DNA of 15,850 bases. It comes from Parcubacteria group bacterium CG_4_9_14_0_2_um_filter_35_11 (lineage in GTDB: Bacteria > Patescibacteriota > Minisyncoccia > Minisyncoccales > GCA-002788555). The notes under the pieces were generated by a model. It had not been told where the DNA came from. It did no database searches and saw nothing but the letters and a program-made list of their open reading frames with translations. Shown piece by piece: positions 1-6,113 of the stretch. Both the position numbers and the translations under genes were made by a program. Location: contig PFRL01000030.1 of NCBI GenBank assembly GCA_002788555.1, forward strand, positions 275-16,124, read 5' to 3'. How positions within the stretch are numbered: the stretch's first letter is position 1; each line of letters starts with the position of its first letter.

Positions 1-601
1 CTATAGCAAATAAAACCCCTTGAACAAAAATAATTATCCAAGGAGCCAATTTCTCAACTCTGGACTTGAGCGGAGAAGTAAAATTGAAAAGTGTGTCTTT
101 AACCTTGAAAAGTCCTCCTGCGATTATCCCTCTAAATAACAATTCCTCGGCGAAAGTATCGGCAGAGACAATAAGAAATTCAAAAAGTAAAAAAAGTCCT
201 AATGGTAAAGGCGCTATCGCTTTGGCTGTAGCTGTTCCAGAATGAACTTGGGGAACTTCTGGTTGCCGTGCTAATTGAGAAACTTTCGGTGCGAAATAAT
301 TAGAGCCGATATTAATTCCCAGAAAAATGATTAAAAATAGAAGTAGCAAGCTGAGGGGCTTAAGAGAGATGCTTTTTCTAAAATTTTTAAGTTCAAGTCC
401 ATAAAATCTCAAAGGTTTTTCAAAAAATAATCTTGGCAGAAAAAGAAGAAAGAAGGTAAATATAATCGTTATATTTAAAGATACATTTTCTCCTCTTTGG
501 GAAAGATAGATGGTAGAAATTGTTGCTCCAACACCCAAGAGAATTACAAATGCTAAAAAAAGGGGCTTATACCAGGCTGGCTCTGAATTATTCTTTCTCA
601 T
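1..601 (-). CDS. CPBP-family (CAAX-like) intramembrane metalloprotease, C-terminus cut off by window edge
   Basis: The reading frame starts at ATG 601-599 and is open to the window edge, giving 200 residues without a stop; the C-terminus lies outside. Several hydrophobic segments are visible (about residues 14-32, 42-60, 83-98, 131-146 and 187-200), so it is a multi-pass membrane protein. The diagnostic CPBP motif EExxxR is present as E152-E153...R157 in the stretch TFAEELLFRG. The last visible residues (FVQGVLFAI) are where the family's second motif, ending in a metal-binding His, begins, so that His falls just beyond the window. The family includes eukaryotic CAAX prenyl proteases and bacterial proteins linked to bacteriocin immunity or maturation; the substrate here is unknown. 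It is the last visible gene of the run that starts at acyP and follows the DUF362 gene by 13 bp. Confidence 0.85.
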   Translation of the reverse strand, partial: MRKNNSEPAWYKPLFLAFVILLGVGATISTIYLSQRGENVSLNITIIFTFFLLFLPRLFFEKPLRFYGLELKNFRKSISLKPLSLLLLFLIIFLGINIGSNYFAPKVSQLARQPEVPQVHSGTATAKAIAPLPLGLFLLFEFLIVSADTFAEELLFRGIIAGGLFKVKDTLFNFTSPLKSRVEKLAPWIIIFVQGVLFAI

Positions 602-614
602 ATTATGTTTTTTT

Positions 615-1451
615 TTATTGAATAACTTTATATTCTTCCTCGTTCTTTACTCCCAAGTCTAACTCTACTGCTCTTTTAATTTGAGGAAATTCCCATAAAG
701 GTAGGTTAAGCCTGTTTTCAACTGGATAACTTTTAAGAACCCTCAGTCCCTCAATATCAAGAGCAATTCTGTCGGTTGAAGCAAAAATTAAATTGGGCTC
801 TTGAAGCTCGCCTTTATCAGGACCGTGAGTAACAAAACATTTTCTTGCATCCATTATAATGAGGTTTGGGTGAATTAAACTATTCAATTCAGCAATTTTT
901 TCTTCTAACTTTCTCCAATGAAGCATCGCTCTTTCGCTTTTTTTCAAAAACCCAACTCCTAGTTTTAAACTCATTGTAAAGCGAGCAGCAAAATGAGTTT
1001 TCAGGCAAGGGAGTAAAACTAATTTATCAACCTCATCTAAGATTTTAGGAAGGCTGGCTTTCTTTAAGTATTTCCCCTGGGGAATTTCTTTTTTAACCCA
1101 TTCCTCATTATCAAAAATGTGAAATCTGACTCCCAGTTTTTGAGAAAGATTGAGGGCGCCAGTTTTTTCCAAGACTTTCCTGGTGTTTAAATAATAAGTG
1201 GAAGATTCAGCCAAAATTATCTCTTTTGGGTTAATTTTACTTTGCAAAAGCTCAATCACCGCTCTTAAAAAATCTAAAGAGGTTGAGCCAGGAAAAGTAT
1301 CGGCGGTATTAAAATTTGGCTTTAGTAAAACTCTATCCTTGGCTGAAATAAATTTTTGCCAACCGCCGATTAAGTCGACTGCCTTTTGAACTGATTCTTT
1401 TATATTCCCTTGGTGATTAACCCTGCTGATTAAGATTTTTTCATTTGACAT
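615..1451 (-). CDS. DUF362 domain protein
   Basis: 278 residues. The sequence resembles DUF362 proteins: an early VLLKPNFN segment (about residues 41-48), a middle ILAESS segment, and a PCLKTHFAARFTMSLKLGVG-like block (about residues 149-168) that corresponds to the family's conserved KxKTH...SLKN region. Many DUF362 proteins carry a ferredoxin-like cluster with several CxxCxxC motifs; none is present here, so this is the short cluster-free form. No signal peptide or membrane segment is visible. The biochemical role of the family is not established. The stop is 13 bp from the CPBP protease start, and the start is 6 bp from the rtcA stop, so co-transcription is likely. No clear Shine-Dalgarno precedes the ATG. 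Confidence 0.75.
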   Translation of the reverse strand: MSNEKILISRVNHQGNIKESVQKAVDLIGGWQKFISAKDRVLLKPNFNTADTFPGSTSLDFLRAVIELLQSKINPKEIILAESSTYYLNTRKVLEKTGALNLSQKLGVRFHIFDNEEWVKKEIPQGKYLKKASLPKILDEVDKLVLLPCLKTHFAARFTMSLKLGVGFLKKSERAMLHWRKLEEKIAELNSLIHPNLIIMDARKCFVTHGPDKGELQEPNLIFASTDRIALDIEGLRVLKSYPVENRLNLPLWEFPQIKRAVELDLGVKNEEEYKVIQ

Positions 1452-1457
1452 AGAGAT

Positions 1458-2561
1458 TTATTTTGTTTTCCAGGTTATAACATTGTCTTTTACTTGAAAG
1501 TTCCCTCTGATAAATTTTTCAATCACCCAGATATTAGTCTTGGTGTGCTGAGTAATTTCAGAGGTGGTGAGTTTGGCTGATTTAGTAAAAAGAGCAATGT
1601 AGGGCAAGATTTGGTCAGAAAAATGGCTATCTAAAGCTACCGGTTTCCTTGTTTCTTTTAAAAATTCCATTGCCGCTTCTTTGCCAACTTCCTCGCTACT
1701 TTTAAGGAGCCTTCCCAGGGCAGAAGCTCCCAAAACAGTATTCTCAAATTCGCCAATTATCGTCATCTGGCTGCCAGGAGAGAGCGTATCGTAGTATTCT
1801 ATCTTTGTTTCAATAGGAAGTTTGGCTTTGTGGTAAAAAAGAGGAGTTTGCTTAGCACCAGTTATTTGCCTTTGGGCAACTTTTCTTTTCTTTAAAAATT
1901 CGGAAGCGCCAGAGATAACTAGGATTCGTTTAAGCTCGCCTCTATCTTTGAAAGAAAATTTGGTAATTTTCTGAGAAAATTCCAAGGGAAAAATTTCCAC
2001 TTCGACCTCGGCTCCGCCTTTGGGATAAAATCCTCGTCGTAAAATATTAATATTTACTTTACCTCCCTTCGCCTTGGGCAGGGAATTAATTAATTTCTCT
2101 AAATTTGGCAAGAAAACAAAACGGAAATAATCAATTGGCGGCGAGAAGAAAGTGTCAGTGGCGCCGCCTTTAAACTGAATTTTGAAAGGGGCTGGAGCAA
2201 AGAGCGAAGGTATTAAAAGGGTTTGCAAAATTAAAGTAATACTTCCAGCGGTTTCAATTTCAACTTTTATTTCTTTTGGGGAGATTTCTTGAGAGTAAAC
2301 CCCCACACCAAAGTTTTTGGCGTGGGGGTAAAATTTAATTTCTTTGGAACCAAGATTAGCGCCTTCCAATTTGCCATCAGAGAGCTGACTGAGTGCTTGA
2401 AGCCCCAGTAAATGTTGTAAAGCCAATCCTGGTCTTGGTCTTGATGCTCGAATATTAAAAATATGGCAGGATTTTTCCAAGACGGCTGCCAGGGCTGTGG
2501 CAGTCCTCAAAATTTCGCCTCCGCCTTCGCCATAGGAACCGTCAATAGACAAAAGCTCCAT
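1458..2561 (-). CDS. rtcA: RNA 3'-terminal phosphate cyclase
   Basis: 367 residues. RtcA converts an RNA 3'-phosphate to a 2',3'-cyclic phosphate using ATP through a covalent His-AMP intermediate. The N-terminus shows the family signature IDGSYGEGGGEILRTA (residues 6-21), followed by RPRPGLALQH (41-50), TAGSITLILQTLL (104-116), a GFYPKGG block (177-183) and the catalytic region DSHFSDQILPYIAL (311-324), where His313 matches the adenylylated His. The C-terminal TSEITQHTKTNIWVIEKF is also typical. Between Phe77 and the TAGS block there are about 26 residues, where E. coli RtcA has about 15; the extra length coincides with a hairpin repeat (positions 2299-2329). No rtcB ligase is in view. The gene lies between the M23 peptidase and DUF362 genes on the same strand. 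Confidence 0.95.
   Translation of the reverse strand: MELLSIDGSYGEGGGEILRTATALAAVLEKSCHIFNIRASRPRPGLALQHLLGLQALSQLSDGKLEGANLGSKEIKFYPHAKNFGVGVYSQEISPKEIKVEIETAGSITLILQTLLIPSLFAPAPFKIQFKGGATDTFFSPPIDYFRFVFLPNLEKLINSLPKAKGGKVNINILRRGFYPKGGAEVEVEIFPLEFSQKITKFSFKDRGELKRILVISGASEFLKKRKVAQRQITGAKQTPLFYHKAKLPIETKIEYYDTLSPGSQMTIIGEFENTVLGASALGRLLKSSEEVGKEAAMEFLKETRKPVALDSHFSDQILPYIALFTKSAKLTTSEITQHTKTNIWVIEKFIRGNFQVKDNVITWKTK
2299..2329. repeat. Palindromic hairpin element inside rtcA
   Basis: ACCCCCAC (2299-2306) pairs with GTGGGGGT (2322-2329), and CCAAA (2308-2312) pairs with TTTGG (2316-2320) around a GTT loop; only A2307/C2321 mismatch. It encodes residues about 78-88 of RtcA, in a stretch the E. 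coli homologue lacks. The strand 2301-2320 matches the reverse complement of 3365-3384 at 19 of 20 positions, so it is a dispersed repeat and not only coding sequence. Confidence 0.8.
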
Positions 2562-2586
2562 ATCTTTGTGGTAATAATTAGTTTAC

Positions 2587-2672
2587 AACACTAATAGACA
2601 CTAATGGAAGCGGAAAATCTTACTGTAGCAACGGATGTTTTTGGGAGCCGCTTAACACGAATCAACACGAAA
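2587..2672. repeat. Two related copies of a duplicated 10-bp motif in the spacer between rtcA and the M23 gene
   Basis: Positions 2587-2605 and 2654-2672 each hold a 10-bp motif in tandem: aacactaatagacactaat and aacacgaatcaacacgaaa. Their consensus on the plus strand is AACACKAATNNACACKAA. They flank a 48-bp segment with no evident gene. The meaning is unknown; a protein-binding site pair or a decayed repeat are both possible. Confidence 0.45.
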
Positions 2673-2673
2673 T

Positions 2674-3339
2674 TTAGAAAAGAGAGAGTGGGTCTATCCA
2701 ATCTTTGAGTTCTCCTTTTGTCTGAACATAACCGCGATATTCTATTTTTGTTCCTTTATGGATGGCAAAATGGAGATGTTTTCTTTCGCCGTCGGTCTCG
2801 AAAGAAAAACCCTTACCTAAAATTCCAATTAATTCTCCTTTTTTGAGTTTTCCGCCTTTTTCTTTCTCAATCGAGGTTAATTGGAGGTGGCCGTAAAGAA
2901 CCGTTACTGGCTCTTTTTCTATTTGACAAGCTTGAACTAAAACTCCGCCATAGCCACTAACCTTTCTTTTCTCGATTATTTTGCTTTCACAAAAAGCAAA
3001 AACTTTTACCTCTTTTTGCTCTTCGCCGGGAAAGATTTCTAAGTCCACTCCGGTATGATAGCCCTGAAATTTCTCGGGTTGAACTGGTGAAGTCTGAGGA
3101 GTAATGTAATCGCCAAAAGACTTTTTATTAATGCGTTCCTCAAAATTATCTATCGGCGGGAAATAATCTAATTCTTGTTTGGGAGCCTTTTGCTCCTCTT
3201 CCGATTCTATTAAGAGGTTGTCCTTGGTAGGTTTTTCTACTTCTATATTTTTAATACTCGGAAATTTAAAATTAAAAGAACCAAAAAGAGCACTTAATAA
3301 AATTAGCCCAGAGATTATTAAAATAAGGACTTTTTTCAT
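2674..3339 (-). CDS. Membrane-anchored M23-family (LytM-like) peptidase
   Basis: 221 residues. Residues 1-20 form a Lys-started hydrophobic segment (MKKVLILIISGLILLSALFG), a signal anchor or signal peptide. A low-complexity acidic/Pro linker (about 35-90) leads to the catalytic domain. Zinc-site motifs of M23 peptidases are complete: HTGVD (H95, D99) and HLH (H188, H190), with a further conserved His at H151 in YGHLQ. M23 enzymes cleave peptide cross-bridges in peptidoglycan, so an extracytoplasmic role in wall remodelling is inferred. It lies between acyP and rtcA on the same strand, with a hairpin repeat (3363-3384) in the spacer ahead of its start. No coiled coil or LysM domain is seen. 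Confidence 0.88.
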   Translation of the reverse strand: MKKVLILIISGLILLSALFGSFNFKFPSIKNIEVEKPTKDNLLIESEEEQKAPKQELDYFPPIDNFEERINKKSFGDYITPQTSPVQPEKFQGYHTGVDLEIFPGEEQKEVKVFAFCESKIIEKRKVSGYGGVLVQACQIEKEPVTVLYGHLQLTSIEKEKGGKLKKGELIGILGKGFSFETDGERKHLHFAIHKGTKIEYRGYVQTKGELKDWIDPLSLF

Positions 3340-3362
3340 GCCCTTTTACTATTTATCCTTGC

Positions 3363-3384
3363 CACCAAAAATTTTGGTGTGGGG
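3363..3384. repeat. Second copy of the rtcA-type hairpin, between acyP and the M23 gene
   Basis: CACCAAAA (3363-3370) pairs with TTTTGGTG (3372-3379). The reverse complement of 3365-3384 matches 2301-2320 at 19 of 20 bases. The outer arm that would complete a GTGGGGG end is decayed here. There is no U-tract, so it is unlikely to be a terminator. Confidence 0.7.
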
Positions 3385-3386
3385 AT

Positions 3387-3683
3387 TTATCTTATCTGAA
3401 AAGAGTCAAATTCGTCTTTGTATTTCTCCCATTTAACTTTAACCTCTTCTATTCTGGCGGTATCTGGTCCTTCTTTTGTCCAGTCTATTATTTTACTGAC
3501 CACCTCTTTATCTCCTTCAAATATCGCTTCTACCCTACTGTCGGGTAAATTTCTCACCCAGCCAGTAATATGTAAATCTTCAGCTTTCCTATGGGTAGCA
3601 TCTCGAAAAAATACCCCCTGAACTTGGCCAGAAATCCAGATATGGGCTCGGGCCTTGCCTTGGTTATATTGCTGCTCTTCCAT
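3387..3683 (-). CDS. acyP: Acylphosphatase
   Basis: 98 residues, the usual size for this family of small soluble enzymes that hydrolyse acyl-phosphates such as carbamoyl phosphate and 1,3-bisphosphoglycerate. The signature GQVQGVFFRD (residues 19-28) carries the catalytic Arg27, and GWVRNLPD (41-48) carries the catalytic Asn45; the following RVEAIFEGD is also typical. The ATG at 3683 follows a hairpin whose last bases, ACTGGG, sit 7 nt upstream and may act as a weak ribosome binding site. It appears to be the first gene of a minus-strand operon continuing into the M23 peptidase, rtcA, DUF362 and the CPBP protease. Confidence 0.95.
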   Translation of the reverse strand: MEEQQYNQGKARAHIWISGQVQGVFFRDATHRKAEDLHITGWVRNLPDSRVEAIFEGDKEVVSKIIDWTKEGPDTARIEEVKVKWEKYKDEFDSFQIR

Positions 3684-3690
3684 ATATTTA

Positions 3691-3721
3691 CCCAGTAGTA
3701 CAATGCTATTGTCCCACTGGG
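3691..3721 (-). repeat. Hairpin at the 5' end of the acyP transcript
   Basis: CCCAGT (3691-3696) pairs with ACTGGG (3716-3721), and ACAAT (3700-3704) with ATTGT (3708-3712), separated by a 3x3 internal loop and a GCT apical loop. Its left arm CCCAGTAGTA is identical to 7147-7156 in the hairpin downstream of secA. On the minus strand it begins at about the predicted transcription start and ends 7 nt before the acyP ATG. Confidence 0.7.
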
Positions 3722-3725
3722 TTTA

Positions 3726-3734
3726 ATTTTAGCA
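3726..3734 (-). promoter_or_regulatory. Extended -10 promoter for acyP
   Basis: On the minus strand TGC precedes TAAAAT (3731-3726), an extended -10 box. No good -35 is visible 17 bp upstream. The predicted start near 3719 would place the hairpin at the very 5' end of the mRNA. Confidence 0.5.
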
Positions 3735-3788
3735 CAAAAAATAAATCTAGAGAATAAATTTAAAAATTCCTTGAAGTCTGTAAAATAC

Positions 3789-3794
3789 TATAAT
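3789..3794 (+). promoter_or_regulatory. -10 box for the 62-residue protein gene
   Basis: TATAAT matches the consensus exactly and lies 37 bp before the start codon, giving a leader of about 31 nt. A -35 match at 16-18 bp spacing is poor. TTGAAG at 3771 is 12 bp away from this box and 17 bp from TATTCT at 3794-3799, an alternative reading. Confidence 0.55.
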
Positions 3795-3819
3795 ATTCTT
3801 TTAGTAGTCCTTGAACTTT

Positions 3820-3827
3820 GGAGGTGA
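3820..3827 (+). promoter_or_regulatory. Strong Shine-Dalgarno that fixes the start at 3832
   Basis: GGAGGTGA ends 4 nt before ATG 3832-3834. The frame is also open from TTG 3811, but that start would put the ribosome binding site inside the coding region, so 3832 is chosen. Confidence 0.85.
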
Positions 3828-3831
3828 GAAT

Positions 3832-4020
3832 ATGGGACGGTTTTTTGTAATAAGAACTGAGGTATTAAAGGCGCTGTATGCCGACAAAGAATGGAGAGAA
3901 AAATTAGAGAATGCCGAGAGCGAGGAAGAGAAAATTCAAATAATAGAAGAGTTTTGCAGAAAAATTGGTTATGAAACCGGGGAAATAGTTCTCCGTCCAA
4001 CAAAAAATGAGGCGTCGTAA
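3832..4020 (+). CDS. Small protein of 62 residues, possibly Nif11-like
   Basis: 62 residues from the ATG preceded by GGAGGTGA. It is charged and predicted helical, with pattern DKEWREKLENAESEEEK followed by IIEEFCRKIGYETGE. This spacing (Asp, then xxLxxKLxxAxS, xEE, then F/A...GY) resembles the Nif11 leader-peptide domain found on some ribosomally made peptide precursors, but the nine residues after it (LRPTKNEAS) contain no Cys and look unlike a modified core, and no modifying enzyme is nearby. There is no signal peptide or membrane helix. It stands alone on the plus strand with its own -10 box, strong ribosome binding site and a terminator that overlaps its last codons, suggesting well-expressed monocistronic transcription. 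The function is unknown and the Nif11 resemblance is tentative. Confidence 0.8.
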   Translation: MGRFFVIRTEVLKALYADKEWREKLENAESEEEKIQIIEEFCRKIGYETGEIVLRPTKNEAS

Positions 4021-4039
4021 TACCGCCTCTTTTCTTTTT
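4003..4039. terminator. Bidirectional intrinsic terminator overlapping a stop codon
   Basis: GAGGCG (4009-4014) pairs with CGCCTC (4024-4029), with nine loop bases containing the TAA stop of the plus-strand gene. An A-run precedes and a T-rich run (TTTTCTTTTT) follows, so both strands read as stem plus U-tract. It can end both the 62-residue gene and the convergent dihydroorotate dehydrogenase transcript. Confidence 0.8.
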
Positions 4040-4093
4040 AGTCCAAACCGAAATTATTAATTAGTTTTTGATAGAATTCTTCGATCTTTAATG

Positions 4094-5023
4094 CTACGAA
4101 ATTTTAAGTTTTCCTCTCGCTTTGGAAATAGATGAGTATCCTTTCTTTCTTAAAATTGACTTTAGCTCTTTATTTATTCTTTGAAAACAACTGACGCCTT
4201 CCTCTACAAAAGCTGTTCCTATCTGAACTGCGTCTGCACCAGCTAATAAAAATTCAAAGACATCCTGACCAGTTTTAACTCCTCCCATTCCCATAATTGA
4301 AACTTTCCCCTTTAAAAGTTCATAAAATCTTCTAACATTACCGAGGGCAATTGGTTTTATATACTGGCCCGAGAGTCCTCCGAATCCTCGAGTAGCTTTA
4401 ATAACCGACCTCTCCTTTATCTCATCTATAATAAGACTATTTCCTAATGTGTTCACACAAGAGAGAAAAGAAACCGAATATTTTTTTATCAAATTTGCGA
4501 TTTTTTGTTGGATGGAATAGTAAGGGTAAGGAGGAAGCTTCAGGCCGATTGGCTTTTTTCCTAAATAAGAGATTTCCTTCAGTACCTCTTCAGTCTTTTT
4601 AAGATTATAGGCAATTGGTTCAGTTTTATTATCAATATTTGGACACGATAAATTTATTTCAATCAAATCCACTTCGCTTTCCTGAAAAGCCTTGACTAAA
4701 ATTTTATATTCATCTACAGAAAAGCCAGCTACGCTGACAATAATTGGCTTATTGTATTTTTTTAATTTGGGAATGAATTCTAAATATGTTTTATATCCCA
4801 AATTCGGCAATCCTTCAGAGTTAAAATAGCCCAATGGGAGCTTGAAAATTCTTGGCAATGGATTGCCTTTTCTTTTTTTAATAGTACAAGACTTCATCAT
4901 TATTGCCGCCGAATCAGATTGGCCAATTTGTTTTAACTCGTCTAGAGTAGAGGCTCGGGGGACAGAGGCATTCAAGGTGTAAGATTCAAATTCTCTTCCG
5001 GCAATTTTAGTGATTAAATTCAT
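4094..5023 (-). CDS. Dihydroorotate dehydrogenase-like protein, class 1A type
   Basis: 309 residues, a flavin (FMN) TIM-barrel enzyme oxidising dihydroorotate to orotate in pyrimidine synthesis. Class 1A features: MKSCT (residues 43-47; Lys44 matches the FMN-contacting Lys), EINLSCPN (122-129) with Cys127 as the catalytic base on the mobile loop, LKLPP (161-165), CVNTLGN (189-195; Asn191), GGLSGQYIKPIAL (215-227) and the phosphate-binding MGGVKTGQDVFEFLLAGA segment followed by VQIGT. Class 1A enzymes are cytosolic and use fumarate. The N-terminal SGV-type segment is replaced by NASVPRAS, so substrate identity is less certain than fold. No other pyrimidine gene is adjacent. The upstream neighbour is a 64-residue membrane protein 30 bp away, probably co-transcribed. 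Confidence 0.85.
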   Translation of the reverse strand: MNLITKIAGREFESYTLNASVPRASTLDELKQIGQSDSAAIMMKSCTIKKRKGNPLPRIFKLPLGYFNSEGLPNLGYKTYLEFIPKLKKYNKPIIVSVAGFSVDEYKILVKAFQESEVDLIEINLSCPNIDNKTEPIAYNLKKTEEVLKEISYLGKKPIGLKLPPYPYYSIQQKIANLIKKYSVSFLSCVNTLGNSLIIDEIKERSVIKATRGFGGLSGQYIKPIALGNVRRFYELLKGKVSIMGMGGVKTGQDVFEFLLAGADAVQIGTAFVEEGVSCFQRINKELKSILRKKGYSSISKARGKLKIS

Positions 5024-5053
5024 ATGTTTAAAGATAGAAAAATCCTACCTATT

Positions 5054-5248
5054 TTAAGGTTGATTTTTATCTGTCTTATGTCTTTTAAAAGCAAAGAGGG
5101 CAGGGATTTCTAAGATAAAACCAACAAAAAAGAGAATTGGACCAGTTGAAAAATTACCCAGGGTGAGCCCTAATCCCAAACCCATAAAAAAGGCTCCGGT
5201 ACTAACCCCAAACCAATCATAAAGAGAAATAGGTTTCAATTTCATCAT
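5054..5248 (-). CDS. Small two-helix membrane protein, unknown function
   Basis: 64 residues with two hydrophobic segments, about residues 13-31 (rich in Gly: GLGLGLTLG) and 35-54, followed by a basic tail (KRHKTDKNQP). It begins with two consecutive ATG codons; either could be used. No family is recognised. Its start is only 20 bp from the divergent phosphatase gene, and its stop is 30 bp before the dihydroorotate dehydrogenase start, so it likely leads a two-gene transcript. The charge distribution suggests the C-terminal tail is cytoplasmic (inference). No ribosome binding site is visible. Confidence 0.7.
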   Translation of the reverse strand: MMKLKPISLYDWFGVSTGAFFMGLGLGLTLGNFSTGPILFFVGFILEIPALFAFKRHKTDKNQP

Positions 5249-5268
5249 ATTTTATTTATAATAAGTTT
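5249..5268. promoter_or_regulatory. Overlapping divergent promoters, likely leaderless mRNA on the plus strand
   Basis: On the plus strand TATAAT (5257-5262) ends 6 bases before ATG 5269, so transcription would begin at about the start codon. On the minus strand TATTAT (5263-5258) serves the 64-residue gene starting at 5248, also leaving almost no leader. The two -10 boxes overlap within a 20-bp spacer. Confidence 0.6.
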
Positions 5269-6111
5269 ATGAAAATAGAGAAAATTTTAAAAGGGGTAAC
5301 TCAACCTAGAGCAGAAGATTTTGAGGAATCTTCCCGCAGAACTATAGAAATTTTGAAAAAAGAGCCAAAGATAATTTTTCTTGCCAATAAAGGAAAGTTA
5401 GTGGTGGTTGGAGATTTGCATGGTGACCTAAAATCCATCTTGAAAATCTTGAAAAATTTTTGGGAACCACGAGAATATCTTTTATTTCTTGGAGATTATG
5501 GTGACAGAGGAGAACACTCTATCGAAGTCTACTCGGTCATCTTTAAATTAAAAACCACTTTTCCCGCCCAGGTTTTTTTGTTAAGGGGAAATCATGAACC
5601 ACTTCCCTTTTTAATACCCTTCCCCCATGAATTACCCTTAGAGATTAAAGAGAGGTTTTTAAGCGAGAAACCTTATCGTCTTTTACAAGAATTTTGGGAA
5701 ACATTGTCTCTGGCTGCTGTTTTGAAAGGTAAGTATCTTTTCTTGCACGGTGGATTACCAACTGGATTAAAATCAATAAAAGACCTCCAAAAAAGAGAAA
5801 ATTTAGAAGAAATTTTATGGAATGATCCTATCGAAGGAATCCCTGGCGCTTTTTTATCTCCCAGGGGTGCAGGAAGAATTTTTGGCAAAAACATTACTGA
5901 GCAGATTTTAAAAAAAATCAAAATTAAAACCCTAATAAGGTCCCATCAGATGTCTGAAGGAACAATGGTTCACCACAATGGGAAAATTTTAACTCTTTTT
6001 TCCACAAATACTCCGCCTTACAGAAACGAAAAAAGAGCGATATTAAAAATTGATTTAAGTAAGCCTGCCAAAGACGCATTTTCCCTGGCAAAAAAAGCGA
6101 TTTTCTTTTAA
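5269..6111 (+). CDS. Eukaryotic-type PPP-family serine/threonine protein phosphatase
   Basis: 280 residues. The two-metal phosphoesterase motifs are all present and in order: GDLHG (48-52), GDYGDRG (75-81), RGNHE (106-110) and HGG (160-162). Beyond these, signatures specific to PP1/PP2A-like PPP enzymes are visible: LWNDP (183-187), SPRGAGRIFG (197-206), RSHQ (224-227) and a FSTNTPPY segment (244-251) matching FSAPNYC. Val of the usual GDxVDRG is Gly here. This argues for protein phosphatase rather than a generic metallophosphoesterase or Ap4A hydrolase, though no kinase gene is in view. It is cytosolic, without signal or membrane segments. It is transcribed alone on the plus strand and ends 2 bp from the convergent HD gene stop. 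Confidence 0.88.
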   Translation: MKIEKILKGVTQPRAEDFEESSRRTIEILKKEPKIIFLANKGKLVVVGDLHGDLKSILKILKNFWEPREYLLFLGDYGDRGEHSIEVYSVIFKLKTTFPAQVFLLRGNHEPLPFLIPFPHELPLEIKERFLSEKPYRLLQEFWETLSLAAVLKGKYLFLHGGLPTGLKSIKDLQKRENLEEILWNDPIEGIPGAFLSPRGAGRIFGKNITEQILKKIKIKTLIRSHQMSEGTMVHHNGKILTLFSTNTPPYRNEKRAILKIDLSKPAKDAFSLAKKAIFF

Positions 6112-6113
6112 TT

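Noticed and set aside
1072..1084. Perfect palindrome TTCCCCTGGGGAA inside the DUF362 gene
   Set aside because: It is short, has a 1-nt centre, encodes ordinary family sequence, and has no second copy here.
5853..5877. CCCTGG...CCAGGG inverted pair inside the phosphatase gene
   Set aside because: It encodes the conserved PPP motif SPRGAG and adjacent residues, so the pairing is explained by coding constraint and chance.
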